Assembly (NCBI GenBank): GCA_029262795.1
Contig: JAJCYT010000027.1
Location: 1 to 54,961, forward strand
From: Candidatus Fraserbacteria bacterium
GTDB taxonomy: Bacteria > Bipolaricaulota > Bipolaricaulia > RBG-16-55-9 > JAJCYT01
Reading direction: 5' to 3'
Length of the DNA: 54,961 bases
A program made the position numbers and the translations under genes. Shown one piece after another: positions 1-9,210 of the stretch (position 1 is the first letter of the stretch; every line of letters starts with the position of its first letter). Under the pieces are notes generated by a model that saw only the letters and a list, made by a program, of their open reading frames with translations, was not told the origin of the DNA and searched no databases.

Positions 1-677
1 GAAGATTCACTTTAACCATTTCTCCTGATCTGTTGGCACAAATCTTCAACCTCCCCTTGGTGCCAGGCATGTTGGGACCACGCTACAATATTGCCCCTAC
101 ACAGCCTGTGGCAACGGTTCTCAAGCCGTCTGCTGAAGAGGACAAACAATTCAGGATGCTCAAATGGGGGTTGATTCCCTCTTGGTCGAAAGACCCAAAA
201 ATTGGCGCAAAGATGATCAATGCCCGTTCTGAAACCGTGTTGGAAAAGCCATCGTTTCGCACGCCATTACAACGTCAGCGTTGCCTTATCCCTGGTGATG
301 GATTTTACGAATGGACTGAAGCCGAAGGCGGCAAACAACCCATTTATTTTCGCCGTCGAGATCAAGGTGTGTTTGCGTTTGCGGGACTCTGGGATCGTTG
401 GGAAAACAACGGTGAAGTGATTGAATCCTGCACTATCATCACCACCGAGCCAAACGAACTTTTAAGGAAATACCATCACCGCATGGCCGTCATGCTCCAT
501 TCTGACGATTACGATGTCTGGATTGACCCAGAATTGACTGATACAGGGCCATTGCTTGAGTTGCTCAAACCCTATCCTGCTGAGATGCTCGAAGCCTTCT
601 CTGTCAACAAAACAGTAAACAAGGCGACCAACGACTCGCCAGAGTGTATTCAACCAGCGGAACAATCTTTGTTTTAA
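1..677 (+). CDS. SRAP-domain protein (YedK/HMCES family), 5'-truncated
   Basis: Family role: SRAP proteins protect abasic sites in single-stranded DNA by covalent attachment through Cys2. The window opens inside the gene. The reading frame starts with GGA (split) AGA TTC ACT, matching the usual MCGRFT start, so only about 7 bases (ATG TGT G) lie outside. Seen in sequence: the NIAPTQ motif, the MINARSET motif, FYEW with the conserved Glu (bases 303-314), and YHHRMAV with the conserved His. About 224 residues are visible, full length for the family. It is convergent with ribH, with a 16-bp gap and no terminator. The TTG at base 33 is not the start. The catalytic Cys itself is outside the window, so its presence is inferred. 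Confidence 0.93.
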   Translation, partial: RFTLTISPDLLAQIFNLPLVPGMLGPRYNIAPTQPVATVLKPSAEEDKQFRMLKWGLIPSWSKDPKIGAKMINARSETVLEKPSFRTPLQRQRCLIPGDGFYEWTEAEGGKQPIYFRRRDQGVFAFAGLWDRWENNGEVIESCTIITTEPNELLRKYHHRMAVMLHSDDYDVWIDPELTDTGPLLELLKPYPAEMLEAFSVNKTVNKATNDSPECIQPAEQSLF

Positions 678-693
678 ATTTTTAAACTGGAAA

Positions 694-1161
694 TTATTGA
701 CTGAATGCTTTAAACACGTTAATGAGTTCGACCAGGCTATCAGCAGCTTCGATACCTTTGTTGGATTTTACGCCGGCTCTGGCTTGTGCTTGCTCAAACG
801 TGTCGCAGGTCAACACACCGAACACCACTGGCGTTTCGCTGGACAAGCCCAAGCGAGTGATACCACTACCGGCTGCGTTGCAGACATAATCAAAGTGAGG
901 TGTATCACCACGAATCACACAGCCCAATGCTATCACACCATCGTAATTGCCTGTTTTCTCCATGATGTGAAGTGTTTGTGGCAATTCAAATGCACCAGGC
1001 ACCCAAACCACGTCGATGCTCAGATCAGCCACGCCAAAGCTGACGAGGCGATCTACAGCGCCTTTAAGCAAGTTTTCGGTGATGATGGTATTAAAGCGGC
1101 TGACGGCAACGCCAATTTTTAAACCATTGCCATTCATGTTGCCTTGATAGACATTGGGCAT
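694..1161 (-). CDS. ribH: 6,7-dimethyl-8-ribityllumazine synthase
   Basis: Condenses 3,4-dihydroxy-2-butanone 4-phosphate with the ribityl-amino-pyrimidine to give lumazine, the penultimate riboflavin step. The 155 residues are the normal length. The sequence shows the N-terminal KIGVAVSRFN strand, WVPGAFELP (substrate loop), and RGDTPHFDYVC carrying the active-site His. It is the last gene of ribE-ribBA-ribH, 11 bp downstream of ribBA, so the product sits with the enzyme making its four-carbon substrate. ribD and ribF are not in the window. Confidence 0.97.
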   Translation of the reverse strand: MPNVYQGNMNGNGLKIGVAVSRFNTIITENLLKGAVDRLVSFGVADLSIDVVWVPGAFELPQTLHIMEKTGNYDGVIALGCVIRGDTPHFDYVCNAAGSGITRLGLSSETPVVFGVLTCDTFEQAQARAGVKSNKGIEAADSLVELINVFKAFSQ

Positions 1162-1172
1162 GAAAAAATTCC

Positions 1173-2366
1173 TTACAGCAAGTGCCCCATCTTTTCTTTC
1201 TTGGTTTGCAAATAGCGCACGTTGTGTTCGTTGGGTTCTACGGTCAAGGGTAACTGCTCGGTGATCTCCATGCCGTAACCCTCAATACCCACTATTTTTT
1301 TTGGATTGTTGGTGAGAATTCGGATGGTGGTCAACCCTAGATCTTTAAGGATCTGAACCCCTATGCCATAATCGCGTAAATCAGCGGGATAGCCAAGTTC
1401 CTGATTGGCTTCTACAGTGTCCAGACCTTTATCCTGAAGGTGATAGGCTTTGATCTTATGGACCAGGCCAATACCTCGTCCTTCCTGGCGAAGATAAAGG
1501 ACCACACCCGCCTCTTCTTCTTGAATCCGTTGCATGGCCATGTGAAGCTGTTCGCCGCAGTCGCAGCGCAGGGAGCCAAAAATATCACCGGTGGCACATT
1601 CGGAGTGAACGCGAACGAGAACATTCTTGGCTTTAGAAACATCACCCTTAACCAAGGCAAGATGTTCTTTGTCATCCAAAAGATTTCGATAGCCAAACAC
1701 TTTAAAGTCACCGAATCCAGTTGGCATTTTTGCCTCTGCCACTGCTTCCACAAGTTTTTCACGCTGGCTACGATATTGAATCAGATCAGCAATACTAATG
1801 ATGATGAGATCATGTTTCTTAGCAAATATTTCAAGATCGGGCAAACGGGCCATGGAGCCATCATCATTCATGATTTCACAAATCACAGCAGCGGGGGTGA
1901 GGTTGGCCATGCGACACAAATCGACACTGGCTTCGGTGTGACCAGCGCGTCTGAGTACACCACCAGGCACGGCGCGTAATGGAAAAATATGACCGGGTTG
2001 TTCAAAGTCATTGGGTTTGCTGTTGGGATCAACCAAAGCTTCGACCGTTCGGGAACGATCAAAAGCTGAAATGCCGGTATCCACACCATCAATCGCATCT
2101 ACAGACACCGTGAAATTGGTACCTCGCCGTGTACTGACATCGCCCACCATGGGATGTAAAGTCAAACGATCCAAGGTGTCGCCTTCCATTGGCACGCAAA
2201 TTAGACCACGCGCGTGCTTGGCCATAAAGTTAATCAGTTCTGGTGTGGTTTTATCAGCAGCAACGACCAAATCACCTTCGTTTTCACGATCCTCATCGTC
2301 TACGACGATGACCATGCCACCTGTTTTAATGATTTGTATGGCTTTTTCAATGGTTTCTAGCGGCAT
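1173..2366 (-). CDS. ribBA: Bifunctional 3,4-dihydroxy-2-butanone-4-phosphate synthase / GTP cyclohydrolase II
   Basis: Supplies both precursors of riboflavin, from ribulose 5-phosphate and from GTP. N-terminal DHBP synthase (residues about 1-200) has [17 protein letters not shown] and [13 protein letters not shown]-terminal GTP cyclohydrolase II (about 205-397) has the zinc cysteines in [15 protein letters not shown] and the RQEGRGIGL loop. Both active sites look intact. I place the start at the ATG at 2366, preceded by AGGGGG about 6 nt upstream. An ATG at 2384 in the same frame lies inside ribE and has no such site. The ribE stop ends one base before this start, so the two are probably translationally coupled. 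Confidence 0.96.
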   Translation of the reverse strand: MPLETIEKAIQIIKTGGMVIVVDDEDRENEGDLVVAADKTTPELINFMAKHARGLICVPMEGDTLDRLTLHPMVGDVSTRRGTNFTVSVDAIDGVDTGISAFDRSRTVEALVDPNSKPNDFEQPGHIFPLRAVPGGVLRRAGHTEASVDLCRMANLTPAAVICEIMNDDGSMARLPDLEIFAKKHDLIIISIADLIQYRSQREKLVEAVAEAKMPTGFGDFKVFGYRNLLDDKEHLALVKGDVSKAKNVLVRVHSECATGDIFGSLRCDCGEQLHMAMQRIQEEEAGVVLYLRQEGRGIGLVHKIKAYHLQDKGLDTVEANQELGYPADLRDYGIGVQILKDLGLTTIRILTNNPKKIVGIEGYGMEITEQLPLTVEPNEHNVRYLQTKKEKMGHLL

Positions 2367-2367
2367 C

Positions 2368-2961
2368 TTACCCCCTGGTTGCATTTAAATGGGCATTTAA
2401 CAACTTTTCAGTATATTTGCCCAACACATCAAATTCTATATTTACAGGATCTCCAGGTTGTTTGTTATGGAGATTCGTATGTTCAAAAGTATGTGGAATA
2501 ATGGCCACGGTAAACTGACCTTGATTAACATTAAAGATGGTTAAACTGATGCCATCCAAGGCAATCGAGCCTTTTTCTACCAGGTAGCGGTCTTCTGAAG
2601 CGTTGACCCGAAATGTAAACAAATAAGAGTCTGCTTCGGGTTCAATGGAAACCACTTCACCTACGGTGTCCACATGGCCCAAAACATAATGCCCATCAAG
2701 CGTATCGCCGATTTTGGAGGGCCGTTCGAGGTTGACCACATCATCGAGATTGAGGTCACCGAGCATGGTTTTTCTCCATGTTTCAGGACTTACGTCGGCT
2801 ATCATCGTATTGGCATTAAGCTGTGTGGCAGTCAAACAAGTACCATTAACAGCCAAACTACTGCCAATCTCAAGCTGTAAATCCTCAGGCAAACTAAGTT
2901 TGAGTTGCTCGGGTGTGCGCTCAAGCACACGGCCTAAGTGGGTAACAATTCCTGTGAACAT
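2368..2961 (-). CDS. ribE: Riboflavin synthase, alpha chain
   Basis: Dismutates two lumazine molecules to riboflavin plus the ribityl-amino-pyrimidine. The 197 residues form two repeated lumazine-binding barrels (about 1-96 and 97-190). Diagnostic are the N-terminal MFTGIV, the first-barrel NGTCLT, and the second-barrel GISLTIFNV. First gene of the rib cluster, starting 50 bp after glyQS on the same strand. That gap is too short for an FMN riboswitch and none is seen, so the cluster may be read through from glyQS. Confidence 0.96.
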   Translation of the reverse strand: MFTGIVTHLGRVLERTPEQLKLSLPEDLQLEIGSSLAVNGTCLTATQLNANTMIADVSPETWRKTMLGDLNLDDVVNLERPSKIGDTLDGHYVLGHVDTVGEVVSIEPEADSYLFTFRVNASEDRYLVEKGSIALDGISLTIFNVNQGQFTVAIIPHTFEHTNLHNKQPGDPVNIEFDVLGKYTEKLLNAHLNATRG

Positions 2962-3011
2962 TTCGCATCCAGTCTATCAGAATTGACCTTCAGGTGCTAC
3001 ATTTTTGGGCT

Positions 3012-4478
3012 TTATGCACCACTCAGTTTTTCGTGCAGCTTGCCAATCAACTCATCCACTGGAATTCGTTCCTGCTTCAGACTGTCGCGATCGCGAATGG
3101 TGACGCTGTTGTCTTCAGCCGTTTCAGCATCCACCGTGATGCAATAAGGTGTGCCGGATTCGTCCTGACGGCGATAGCGTCGGCCAATTGAGCCACCTTC
3201 ATCATAAAACACGTTCCAGTAAGGTTTGAGTTTTCGGTAAATGTCTTTGGCGATTTCAGCATCTTCCTTCTTACGTAAAGGCAATACGGCTGCTTTGATG
3301 GGGGCCAGACGCGGATGAAACTTCATCACAATGCGTTCTTGAAGTTCGCCTTTGCCATCAGGCACCTGATCTTCGGTATAAGCCTCACAAAGGAAAGCCA
3401 AAGCGGCGCGGTCACAACCAGCAGCAGGTTCGATCACATGCGGGAAGAATTTTTCATTGGCAACCTGATCATGATAGCGCAAATCCTTACCACTGCCTGA
3501 ATATTTAGGCTTGCCATCTTCACCGAGTTCTACGGCAAAGCCATCACCATCTCGAACCAGTTTGCCTTCAGAATGGCTCCTCAAGTCGTAATCACCACGA
3601 TGGGCAACACCTTCCAACTCGCCGTATTCACCTTCACCTAAAAATGGAAAGGCATATTCAATATCAGCGGTACCATTGCTGTAGTGGCTTAGCTCATCGG
3701 CTTCATGATCGCGCAGAATCAGTTTGTCACTCTTTAAACCGAGATTCACATACCAGTTGTAACGCTGATCGCGCCAGTATTCGTACCATTGGCGAGATTC
3801 TTCAGGGCGGCAGAAAAATTCCATCTCCATCTGCTCAAATTCACGCGAACGGAACGTAAAGTTTCTTGGTGTAATTTCATTACGAAAACTTTTACCAATC
3901 TGAGCAATACCAAATGGGAGCTTAACTCGGCTGGTGTCTACCACATTCTTGAAATTGACGAACATGCCCTGTGCCGTTTCAGGGCGCATATAGGCCTCAG
4001 AATCTGGATTGAACAGTGCGCCCACGTGCGTTTTGAACATCAAGTTAAATTCGCGTGGCTCGGTGAGATCACATTTATCATGTTCACCAGGGCACTTGCT
4101 CGGTTTCTGGGGGCACTGACTGGAACCAATATGATCCGCACGAAAACGAGACTTACACTCGTGACAATCCACCATCATGTCATGAAATAATTCATAGTGA
4201 CCACTGGCTTTCCATACTTGTGGGTGCATGACGATACTGCACTCCAACCCTGTCATTGAATAAGGAGAAGGTGCACCTTCAGGTGTCAGGGTGTTGTCAT
4301 GACCAGTGATCATGTCATGCCACCATGCTTCACGGATGTTACGCTTTAGTTCCACACCCAGGGGGCCGTAATCCCAAAAGCCGCCAATGCCACCATAGAT
4401 TTCGCTGGATTGAAAAATAAAACCTTGCCGTTTGCACAGCGACACCAATTTATCCATCAAATTCTTATTGTCAGCCAT
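3012..4478 (-). CDS. glyQS: Glycine--tRNA ligase, single-chain alpha2 type
   Basis: Charges tRNA-Gly. The 488-residue single-chain form is the type found in eukaryotes, archaea and some bacteria, distinct from the alpha2beta2 enzyme of enterobacteria. Seen: GGFWDYGPLG (class II motif 1 region), a DCHECK/RADH Cys-His cluster near residue 105, RPETAQGMF, the motif 2 arginine in FRNEITPR, and a C-terminal anticodon-binding domain. Upstream of the ATG is GGGGGTTAG. This is part of the dispersed palindromic repeat at 4482-4519 and may serve as a weak ribosome site. Followed on the same strand by the rib genes. Confidence 0.97.
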   Translation of the reverse strand: MADNKNLMDKLVSLCKRQGFIFQSSEIYGGIGGFWDYGPLGVELKRNIREAWWHDMITGHDNTLTPEGAPSPYSMTGLECSIVMHPQVWKASGHYELFHDMMVDCHECKSRFRADHIGSSQCPQKPSKCPGEHDKCDLTEPREFNLMFKTHVGALFNPDSEAYMRPETAQGMFVNFKNVVDTSRVKLPFGIAQIGKSFRNEITPRNFTFRSREFEQMEMEFFCRPEESRQWYEYWRDQRYNWYVNLGLKSDKLILRDHEADELSHYSNGTADIEYAFPFLGEGEYGELEGVAHRGDYDLRSHSEGKLVRDGDGFAVELGEDGKPKYSGSGKDLRYHDQVANEKFFPHVIEPAAGCDRAALAFLCEAYTEDQVPDGKGELQERIVMKFHPRLAPIKAAVLPLRKKEDAEIAKDIYRKLKPYWNVFYDEGGSIGRRYRRQDESGTPYCITVDAETAEDNSVTIRDRDSLKQERIPVDELIGKLHEKLSGA

Positions 4479-4481
4479 TTT

Positions 4482-4519
4482 CTAACCCCCAACCCCCTTA
4501 CATAAGGGGGCACGATTGG
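4482..4519 (+). repeat. Dispersed palindromic intergenic repeat, short form (copy A)
   Basis: Begins CTAACCCCCAACCCCCTTA and ends AAGGGGGCACGATTGG. The inner CCCCCTTA/TAAGGGGG arms form a hairpin. The same 5' and 3' borders recur at 9876, 15503 (inverted) and 16598. It sits only 4 bp upstream of the glyQS start on the minus strand, so it is in the 5' leader and may influence its translation. Confidence 0.75.
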
Positions 4520-4612
4520 TTTTTGTGAGTTTGGTTCTTCTCTAGTTTCGTTGCCCTATTTGTTAGCATTGCCCAAGAAAAAGAATTTCTTTCAGTTGTC
4601 GGCGGTAGCCAT

Positions 4613-4648
4613 AAAAAAAGCGCCATCAGGGGTGCCTGATGGCGCTTG
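4613..4648 (-). terminator. Rho-independent terminator of infC-rpmI-rplT
   Basis: On the minus strand a 12-bp GC-rich stem (AGCGCCATCAGG with its complement, loop of four) is followed by a run of seven T. It lies 30 bp after the rplT stop. Confidence 0.93.
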
Positions 4649-4677
4649 CGAAGGTACATAAATTAAAAACTAAAAAA

Positions 4678-5031
4678 TTAGTTTGCGGCTTTGGCTTGTT
4701 CGACCAACTGGCCAAAAGCTTCTGCATCATGAACGGCAATGTCAGCCAGCATTTTACGATTGAGTCCAATATTGGCTTTAATCAAACCGCCGATGAATTT
4801 GCTATAGTTCATGCCATGCAAACGACAAGCTGCATTGATGCGAACAATCCATAATTTACGAAAATCGCGCTTTTTCAGCTTGCGTCCAATATAGGAATTT
4901 CGTAATGCTTTAATGACGGCCTGTTTAGCAATTTTGTGAGACGTGCCACGCTTACCGTGGAAACCACGGGCCAGTTTCATAATTTTCTTACGGCGCAACA
5001 AGCGCTTATTACCACCACGTGTTCTTGGCAT
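4678..5031 (-). CDS. rplT: 50S ribosomal protein L20
   Basis: Binds 23S rRNA early in 50S assembly and, in known systems, represses its own operon by binding the mRNA upstream of rpmI. The 117 residues are the family norm, starting [10 protein letters not shown] and containing [10 protein letters not shown] and the C-terminal [10 protein letters not shown]. The start has TAGGAGGAAAACA upstream. Last gene of infC-rpmI-rplT, 10 bp from rpmI, closed by the terminator at 4613-4648. Confidence 0.98.
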   Translation of the reverse strand: MPRTRGGNKRLLRRKKIMKLARGFHGKRGTSHKIAKQAVIKALRNSYIGRKLKKRDFRKLWIVRINAACRLHGMNYSKFIGGLIKANIGLNRKMLADIAVHDAEAFGQLVEQAKAAN

Positions 5032-5041
5032 TGTTTTCCTC

Positions 5042-5251
5042 CTACTTGTTCAACGCTTTCAGCACGCGCTGGCGCATGGCGCCCTTAATTTCCACGCCTT
5101 TTCGATCTTGGCGCGTTTGCTTGCCGCTACGTTTACGCATCTTATAGGCACTTTTGTCGCCAAATACTTTTCGCTTTTTGCTCACTTTAAAGCGTTTGGC
5201 CATACCTTTATGCGTTTTTTGTTTATATTTTTTCAACTTAGACTTGGCCAT
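5042..5251 (-). CDS. rpmI: 50S ribosomal protein L35
   Basis: Small basic 50S protein of 69 residues, starting [20 protein letters not shown] with the typical [12 protein letters not shown] stretch. The start at 5251 is chosen because TAAGGAGT lies about 7 nt upstream. An in-frame ATG 8 codons earlier would put that site inside the gene. It lies between infC and rplT in the classical order. The 65-bp gap to infC is where L20 autoregulatory sites occur in other bacteria; I could not show one here. Confidence 0.97.
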   Translation of the reverse strand: MAKSKLKKYKQKTHKGMAKRFKVSKKRKVFGDKSAYKMRKRSGKQTRQDRKGVEIKGAMRQRVLKALNK

Positions 5252-5316
5252 GTGGTACTCCTTACGGTTCAGCAAAACCTGTCAAATTTTACAAATTCAA
5301 ATTCTTATTTAGAATG

Positions 5317-5826
5317 TTATTCGCCAGAGCGTGTGGGCACCAAAATGACTTGTAGTGCGCGGCCTCGAGATTTGGCATTTTCATCAATTTTGGCAATGTC
5401 GCCAATGCTTTCGAGAATTCGCTTCACCAATTCTTCGCCACGATTTCTGTGAACAATTTCACGTCCGCGAAAAATGACCGTGACGCGGACTTTATCACCC
5501 TGTTCCAGAAATTTTCTCATCCTACGAACTTTGGTGTTCAGATCATGATCCTGGATCTGTGTAGTGAACCTTAGTTCTTTCAGTTCGCTGCGCCGGTGTT
5601 TCTTTTCGCGCTTTTTCTGTTGGTACTTATACTTATTGAAATCAAGAACCTTGCACACGGGCGGTTTTGCCGCAGGTGCCACTTCAACCAAATCTAAACC
5701 TTTTGATTTGGCCAGATCGAGTGCCTCTTGTGAACTCATGACACCCAATTGTTCTCCTCGATCATCAAGTACGCGAACTTCGGGAACTCGAATTTGCTCG
5801 TTCACCCTGACTCGTTGTGTGGCGAT
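5317..5826 (-). CDS. infC: Translation initiation factor IF-3 (AUC start inferred)
   Basis: Prevents subunit joining and proofreads start codons on the 30S subunit. The sequence has the N-domain (RVNEQIRVPEVRVLD), the lysine-rich linker (YKYQQKKREKKHRR) and the C-domain (RVTVIFRGRE), about 169 residues. An ATG at 5832 directly abuts the AAGGAGG ribosome site with no spacing. Codon 3 of that frame, ATC at 5826, lies exactly 6 nt from GGAGG. IF-3 genes commonly use AUU/AUC so that IF-3 can repress itself, and the Myxococcus IF-3 gene is reported to start with AUC. I therefore take AUC as the start. A strong sigma70-like promoter lies 40 bp upstream. Confidence 0.95.
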   Translation of the reverse strand: MATQRVRVNEQIRVPEVRVLDDRGEQLGVMSSQEALDLAKSKGLDLVEVAPAAKPPVCKVLDFNKYKYQQKKREKKHRRSELKELRFTTQIQDHDLNTKVRRMRKFLEQGDKVRVTVIFRGREIVHRNRGEELVKRILESIGDIAKIDENAKSRGRALQVILVPTRSGE

Positions 5827-5864
5827 AAACATCCTCCTTATAAGGTACAACTTGTTCAAACGCT

Positions 5865-5893
5865 AAGATACCTGAGCCTATGCCCATTGTCAA
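5865..5893 (-). promoter_or_regulatory. Promoter of infC-rpmI-rplT
   Basis: On the minus strand TTGACA (5893-5888), a 17-bp spacer and TATCTT (5870-5865). Predicted start near 5858 gives a leader of about 30 nt before the AAGGAGG site of infC. Confidence 0.75.
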
Positions 5894-5985
5894 GAGTTTT
5901 TTATGGTCGACGCAAAAAAACGTTTGTTTTCTTTTTTGTGGATTTTCGTTATTAAAATTAAAAAACAACGAAGATGGCATAGGGT

Positions 5986-6573
5986 TTATTCTTTTTTGCT
6001 TTCTCTTGGGGACAATTCTTCACCTTGAAACAGCCGCTGGATGTTTTCGCGATGACGAATCACGCTGATGCCCGCCAGCATACCAAACAAAGCCACAATT
6101 GTTATATCTTCGTTGAGAAGAAATAAAATCACTGGTGAAACCAGCAAAGCAATCAAAGAACCTACGGAAACTTTTCGAGTGAGAGCAACCAAAATACCCC
6201 AAACTCCCATGGTCCAGGCAGCACCCATCCACGAAATAAAACCCAGTACCCCAAGCGTGGTGGCAACGCCTTTGCCGCCTTGAAATTTCAAGAAAACACT
6301 CCAATTGTGACCCAACACAGCAAAACCAGCCAACCACAGTGGTGCTTGCAAGCTGTATGTCACCCAGCCTGCAGCCACGCCTTTACCAATGTCAAAGACC
6401 AATGCCAAAATCCCCCAAGGCAATCCCGCTGAACGTGCCACATTGGTGGCACCTGGGTTGCCGGAGCCAACGCTCTGGATATCAATGCCTTTGGCATGCG
6501 CAATCCATAGACTAAATGGCAATGCACCCAATGTGTAACTCAACACAGCGGCTGCAATGACGGTCCAGTCCAG
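5986..6573 (-). CDS. plsY: Glycerol-3-phosphate acyltransferase PlsY (possible CTG start)
   Basis: Membrane enzyme transferring acyl from acyl-phosphate to glycerol 3-phosphate, the first step of phospholipid synthesis. Seen: SGNPGATNVAR, GHNWSVF followed by GGKGVATT, and five or more hydrophobic segments, as in the family. A GTG at 6546 is the first conventional start but removes part of the first membrane segment. The frame stays open to a CTG at 6573, 5 nt after GGAGG, giving LDWTVIAAAV in front of LSYTLGALPF. That GGAGG is the end of the rpsA coding sequence, whose stop ends 2 bp before this CTG. PlsC for the next step is encoded two genes upstream. Start certainty is moderate. Confidence 0.92.
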   Translation of the reverse strand: MDWTVIAAAVLSYTLGALPFSLWIAHAKGIDIQSVGSGNPGATNVARSAGLPWGILALVFDIGKGVAAGWVTYSLQAPLWLAGFAVLGHNWSVFLKFQGGKGVATTLGVLGFISWMGAAWTMGVWGILVALTRKVSVGSLIALLVSPVILFLLNEDITIVALFGMLAGISVIRHRENIQRLFQGEELSPRESKKE

Positions 6574-6574
6574 A

Positions 6575-8305
6575 TCAGCCTCCAGAGGTGGTGTTTTCTT
6601 TTTGCTCCAGATGCTCTCTTAAGGTGAGTGAACCACTGCTGCCTTCGGTGGTGTATTCCTTGGGCGCAGGTGCAGGTTTTTCCCGAACGGTTTGCTTGCG
6701 TTCTCTTGGTGCAGGCGTCCGCTTTTCAGGAATTTCCTTCTGTTTGCGCATCGATAAGCGAACCTGGCGACGCTCTTCATTAATTCCAATGATACGTGCC
6801 TTAATGGTCTGGCTCACTTCAAGGATATCGGAAGGATGGCCGATGCGTTCTTCAGCAATTTCCGACACGTGGATTAAGCCTTCCACTTCATCAGTGATTT
6901 TGACAAAGGCACCGAAATCTTTCAGTTCAGTGATGGTGCCATCCACTTCTTCGTTCACAGAGAAGTTCTCCACAAACTTGTGCCAAGGATCTTCCTGAAG
7001 TTCACGTAAAGACAAACGAATCTTACGGTGAGCGCCATCGGATTTAATTACTTTGGCTTCCACCTCATCGCCTTCTTTACACACTTGTGAAGGATCGGTG
7101 ATGTGCTCCCAGCTCATTTCAGAAATGTGAAGCAGGGCTTCGACGCCTGATTCGAGCTGAATGAATGCTCCAAAAGGTGCCAGTTTGGTCACTTTACCTT
7201 TGACCACAGTACCTTCAGCATAGCGGGATTCCACATCTGACCAAGGATCAGATTGTGCTTGACGCATGCTGAGTGAAATGCGACGTTTGGTCGCAGAACA
7301 TTCCAACACGACCACCTCAACAGCATCGCTTTCGCTGACCACATCTTTTGGATGTTGTGGGTAGCCCCAGCTCAGTTCAGAAATGTGAACCAAGCCTTCA
7401 ACATCGTCTTCCAAACGGATGAATGCACCAAAATCAGTGATGCTCACCACAGTGCCACTGTGCTTGGACTCGACGGGATAGCGACCTTCAATATTGTCCC
7501 AGGGATCAGGACGCAACTGTTTAATACTGAGGCGAATACGTTCTTTGTCTTGATCAATTTCAAGGACTTTAACTTTAATGGTGTCACCCACGGTGTAGGT
7601 TTTAGGAGGCACCGGCACTTCTTTCCAACTGATTTCAGTGCGGTGAACCAAACCTTCAAAACCGCCGATATCGACAAACAAGCCGTAATCGACGATGGAT
7701 TTGATCGTGCCTTCCACTTCTTCACCGGCTTCCACTTTATTGAAGAATTCGGCGCGCTCCTGGCGCTCGATCTCCTGCATCAAAGCTTTGCGGGAAACCA
7801 CCAAGTTTTTGTCACGGCGGTCCAATTCCAAAATACGAAGTTGAATTTCTTGACCTCGCAGGGAATTAATGTCGGCAGGCAAACCTTTGCCCAATTGAGA
7901 CCCAGGCAAGAAAGCACGAACCCCCAGCAGATTGACGTGATATCCGGCATTTTTTACTTCGCTTTCGATCACGCCAGTGACAGGTTCTTTCTTTTTATAA
8001 GATGTTTCCAATTCACCAATGCGCTTTTCATACACAGCTTGGCGCTCGGAAACGTAAACAGTGCCTTCTTCTTCATCAATGTAGGTAACAAGCACGTCAA
8101 TGGTTTCGCCAGATTCAAGTTGGCCCTCTCTAAAAGGGGCCACTTCAGAAATATTCATAATGGCTTCGGACTTGTATCCGATATCCACCAACACAGCGCT
8201 ATCGTTGACCTGCAGCACTGTACCCGCCAAAATATCGCCACGGGTGTATGTTTGAACGTTGCTTAGCTCTAGCCAATTTTCCATGCTCTTGTTTTCGTCA
8301 GTCAT
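6575..8305 (-). CDS. rpsA: 30S ribosomal protein S1
   Basis: Brings mRNA to the 30S subunit. The 576 residues contain six S1 (OB-fold) repeats at about 22-92, 105-173, 193-265, 282-353, 368-440 and 450-520. Repeats 3-6 show the FGAF or YGLF strand and the GLVH/LLHISE signature, and repeats 1 and 2 are divergent, as in other S1 proteins. The C-terminal tail of about 55 residues is charged and proline-rich. GTGAGG precedes the ATG. In the cmk-plsC-rpsA-plsY cluster; cmk-rpsA adjacency is widely conserved. Confidence 0.97.
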   Translation of the reverse strand: MTDENKSMENWLELSNVQTYTRGDILAGTVLQVNDSAVLVDIGYKSEAIMNISEVAPFREGQLESGETIDVLVTYIDEEEGTVYVSERQAVYEKRIGELETSYKKKEPVTGVIESEVKNAGYHVNLLGVRAFLPGSQLGKGLPADINSLRGQEIQLRILELDRRDKNLVVSRKALMQEIERQERAEFFNKVEAGEEVEGTIKSIVDYGLFVDIGGFEGLVHRTEISWKEVPVPPKTYTVGDTIKVKVLEIDQDKERIRLSIKQLRPDPWDNIEGRYPVESKHSGTVVSITDFGAFIRLEDDVEGLVHISELSWGYPQHPKDVVSESDAVEVVVLECSATKRRISLSMRQAQSDPWSDVESRYAEGTVVKGKVTKLAPFGAFIQLESGVEALLHISEMSWEHITDPSQVCKEGDEVEAKVIKSDGAHRKIRLSLRELQEDPWHKFVENFSVNEEVDGTITELKDFGAFVKITDEVEGLIHVSEIAEERIGHPSDILEVSQTIKARIIGINEERRQVRLSMRKQKEIPEKRTPAPRERKQTVREKPAPAPKEYTTEGSSGSLTLREHLEQKENTTSGG

Positions 8306-8478
8306 GAATCCTCACCTACTTGATTGGTGTCACCGTTTATATTGAACTGTGTATTTTAACGTATTAAGTACAAAATCTCTACCCTGTCAAACCTTGGGGT
8401 GAGAAGTTTGGACATGATACCAAGAACTCCCCTAAGATGCGATGTTTTGAAATGACAGTCCCTTGTGTCAAGGATAAG

Positions 8479-9123
8479 TCAATTTGGCTCTGCATTATCA
8501 ATCCTTCTCATGAGCAGTTCTGACAACTGCAAATAGCGTTCTTGTTTGCTTTCCTGACCCGTGAGATCAAACGCCAAATCTCGAACTGAAAAGGGCCGCC
8601 CCACCACCAGTGTCAATGCAGGAAATCCAAACGGATATTTTGGTCCATATTGGCCCTTGCGGATTTTAAAACGAATCGGTAAAAAGTTTTTCCCCGTTTG
8701 TTCAGCAAAACGAATCACGCCCGGAAACACTTTTTCAGTTTGTTGAATCGTTCCTTCGGGGAAAATTGCTACCAGTTTATTCGCCCGAATTGCTTTCATG
8801 ACAAGCTTAAAGTCGCTTAAGCTAAAGTTTTCACGATTAACTGTGATCGAAAATCCCGCAAGTACAGGCCTCAAAATGGGGTGGTCGTCGTTTAAAGTTT
8901 GGCGAGCCACAAACGTGACTTGTCGATTCCAATGAATCGCCACAGCCACCAAAGGAATATCCCAAAAACTTCTGTGACGCGCCACGACAATGGCTCCATT
9001 TGGCGGAATGTTTTCCCGACCCACAATTCGAGTACGGAAAAGAATTTTAGTTGCAGCTGTCAAAATCAACGCCAAGACCCGGTAAGAAACACGGTTTAAA
9101 AACTTCGATGCAGCCTGTTTCAA
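8479..9123 (-). CDS. plsC: 1-acyl-sn-glycerol-3-phosphate acyltransferase (PlsC type)
   Basis: Adds the second acyl chain to give phosphatidic acid. The 214 residues carry the catalytic H-x4-D as HRSFWD (H50, D55) and the FPEGT glycerol-phosphate binding motif (121-125). An N-terminal hydrophobic segment (about 16-29) anchors it to the inner membrane. It lies between cmk and rpsA on the same strand, 174 bp upstream of rpsA. With plsY it supplies both acyl transfers of phosphatidic acid synthesis. Confidence 0.93.
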   Translation of the reverse strand: MKQAASKFLNRVSYRVLALILTAATKILFRTRIVGRENIPPNGAIVVARHRSFWDIPLVAVAIHWNRQVTFVARQTLNDDHPILRPVLAGFSITVNRENFSLSDFKLVMKAIRANKLVAIFPEGTIQQTEKVFPGVIRFAEQTGKNFLPIRFKIRKGQYGPKYPFGFPALTLVVGRPFSVRDLAFDLTGQESKQERYLQLSELLMRRIDNAEPN

Positions 9124-9210
9124 AGCGTATTCGCACCTCCCAGTTTTTGCAACTTGAATTTACTCAAAGATAAACAAAGCAGAAGCCAATAATTTTGCGA
9201 TCAAAAGCAA

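Noticed and set aside
2962..3011. FMN riboswitch before ribE
   Set aside because: The gap to glyQS is only 50 bp and none of the RFN conserved segments is present.
8306..8478. Regulatory structure between plsC and rpsA
   Set aside because: No hairpin with a T-run and no repeat copy; nothing beyond a plain spacer could be supported.
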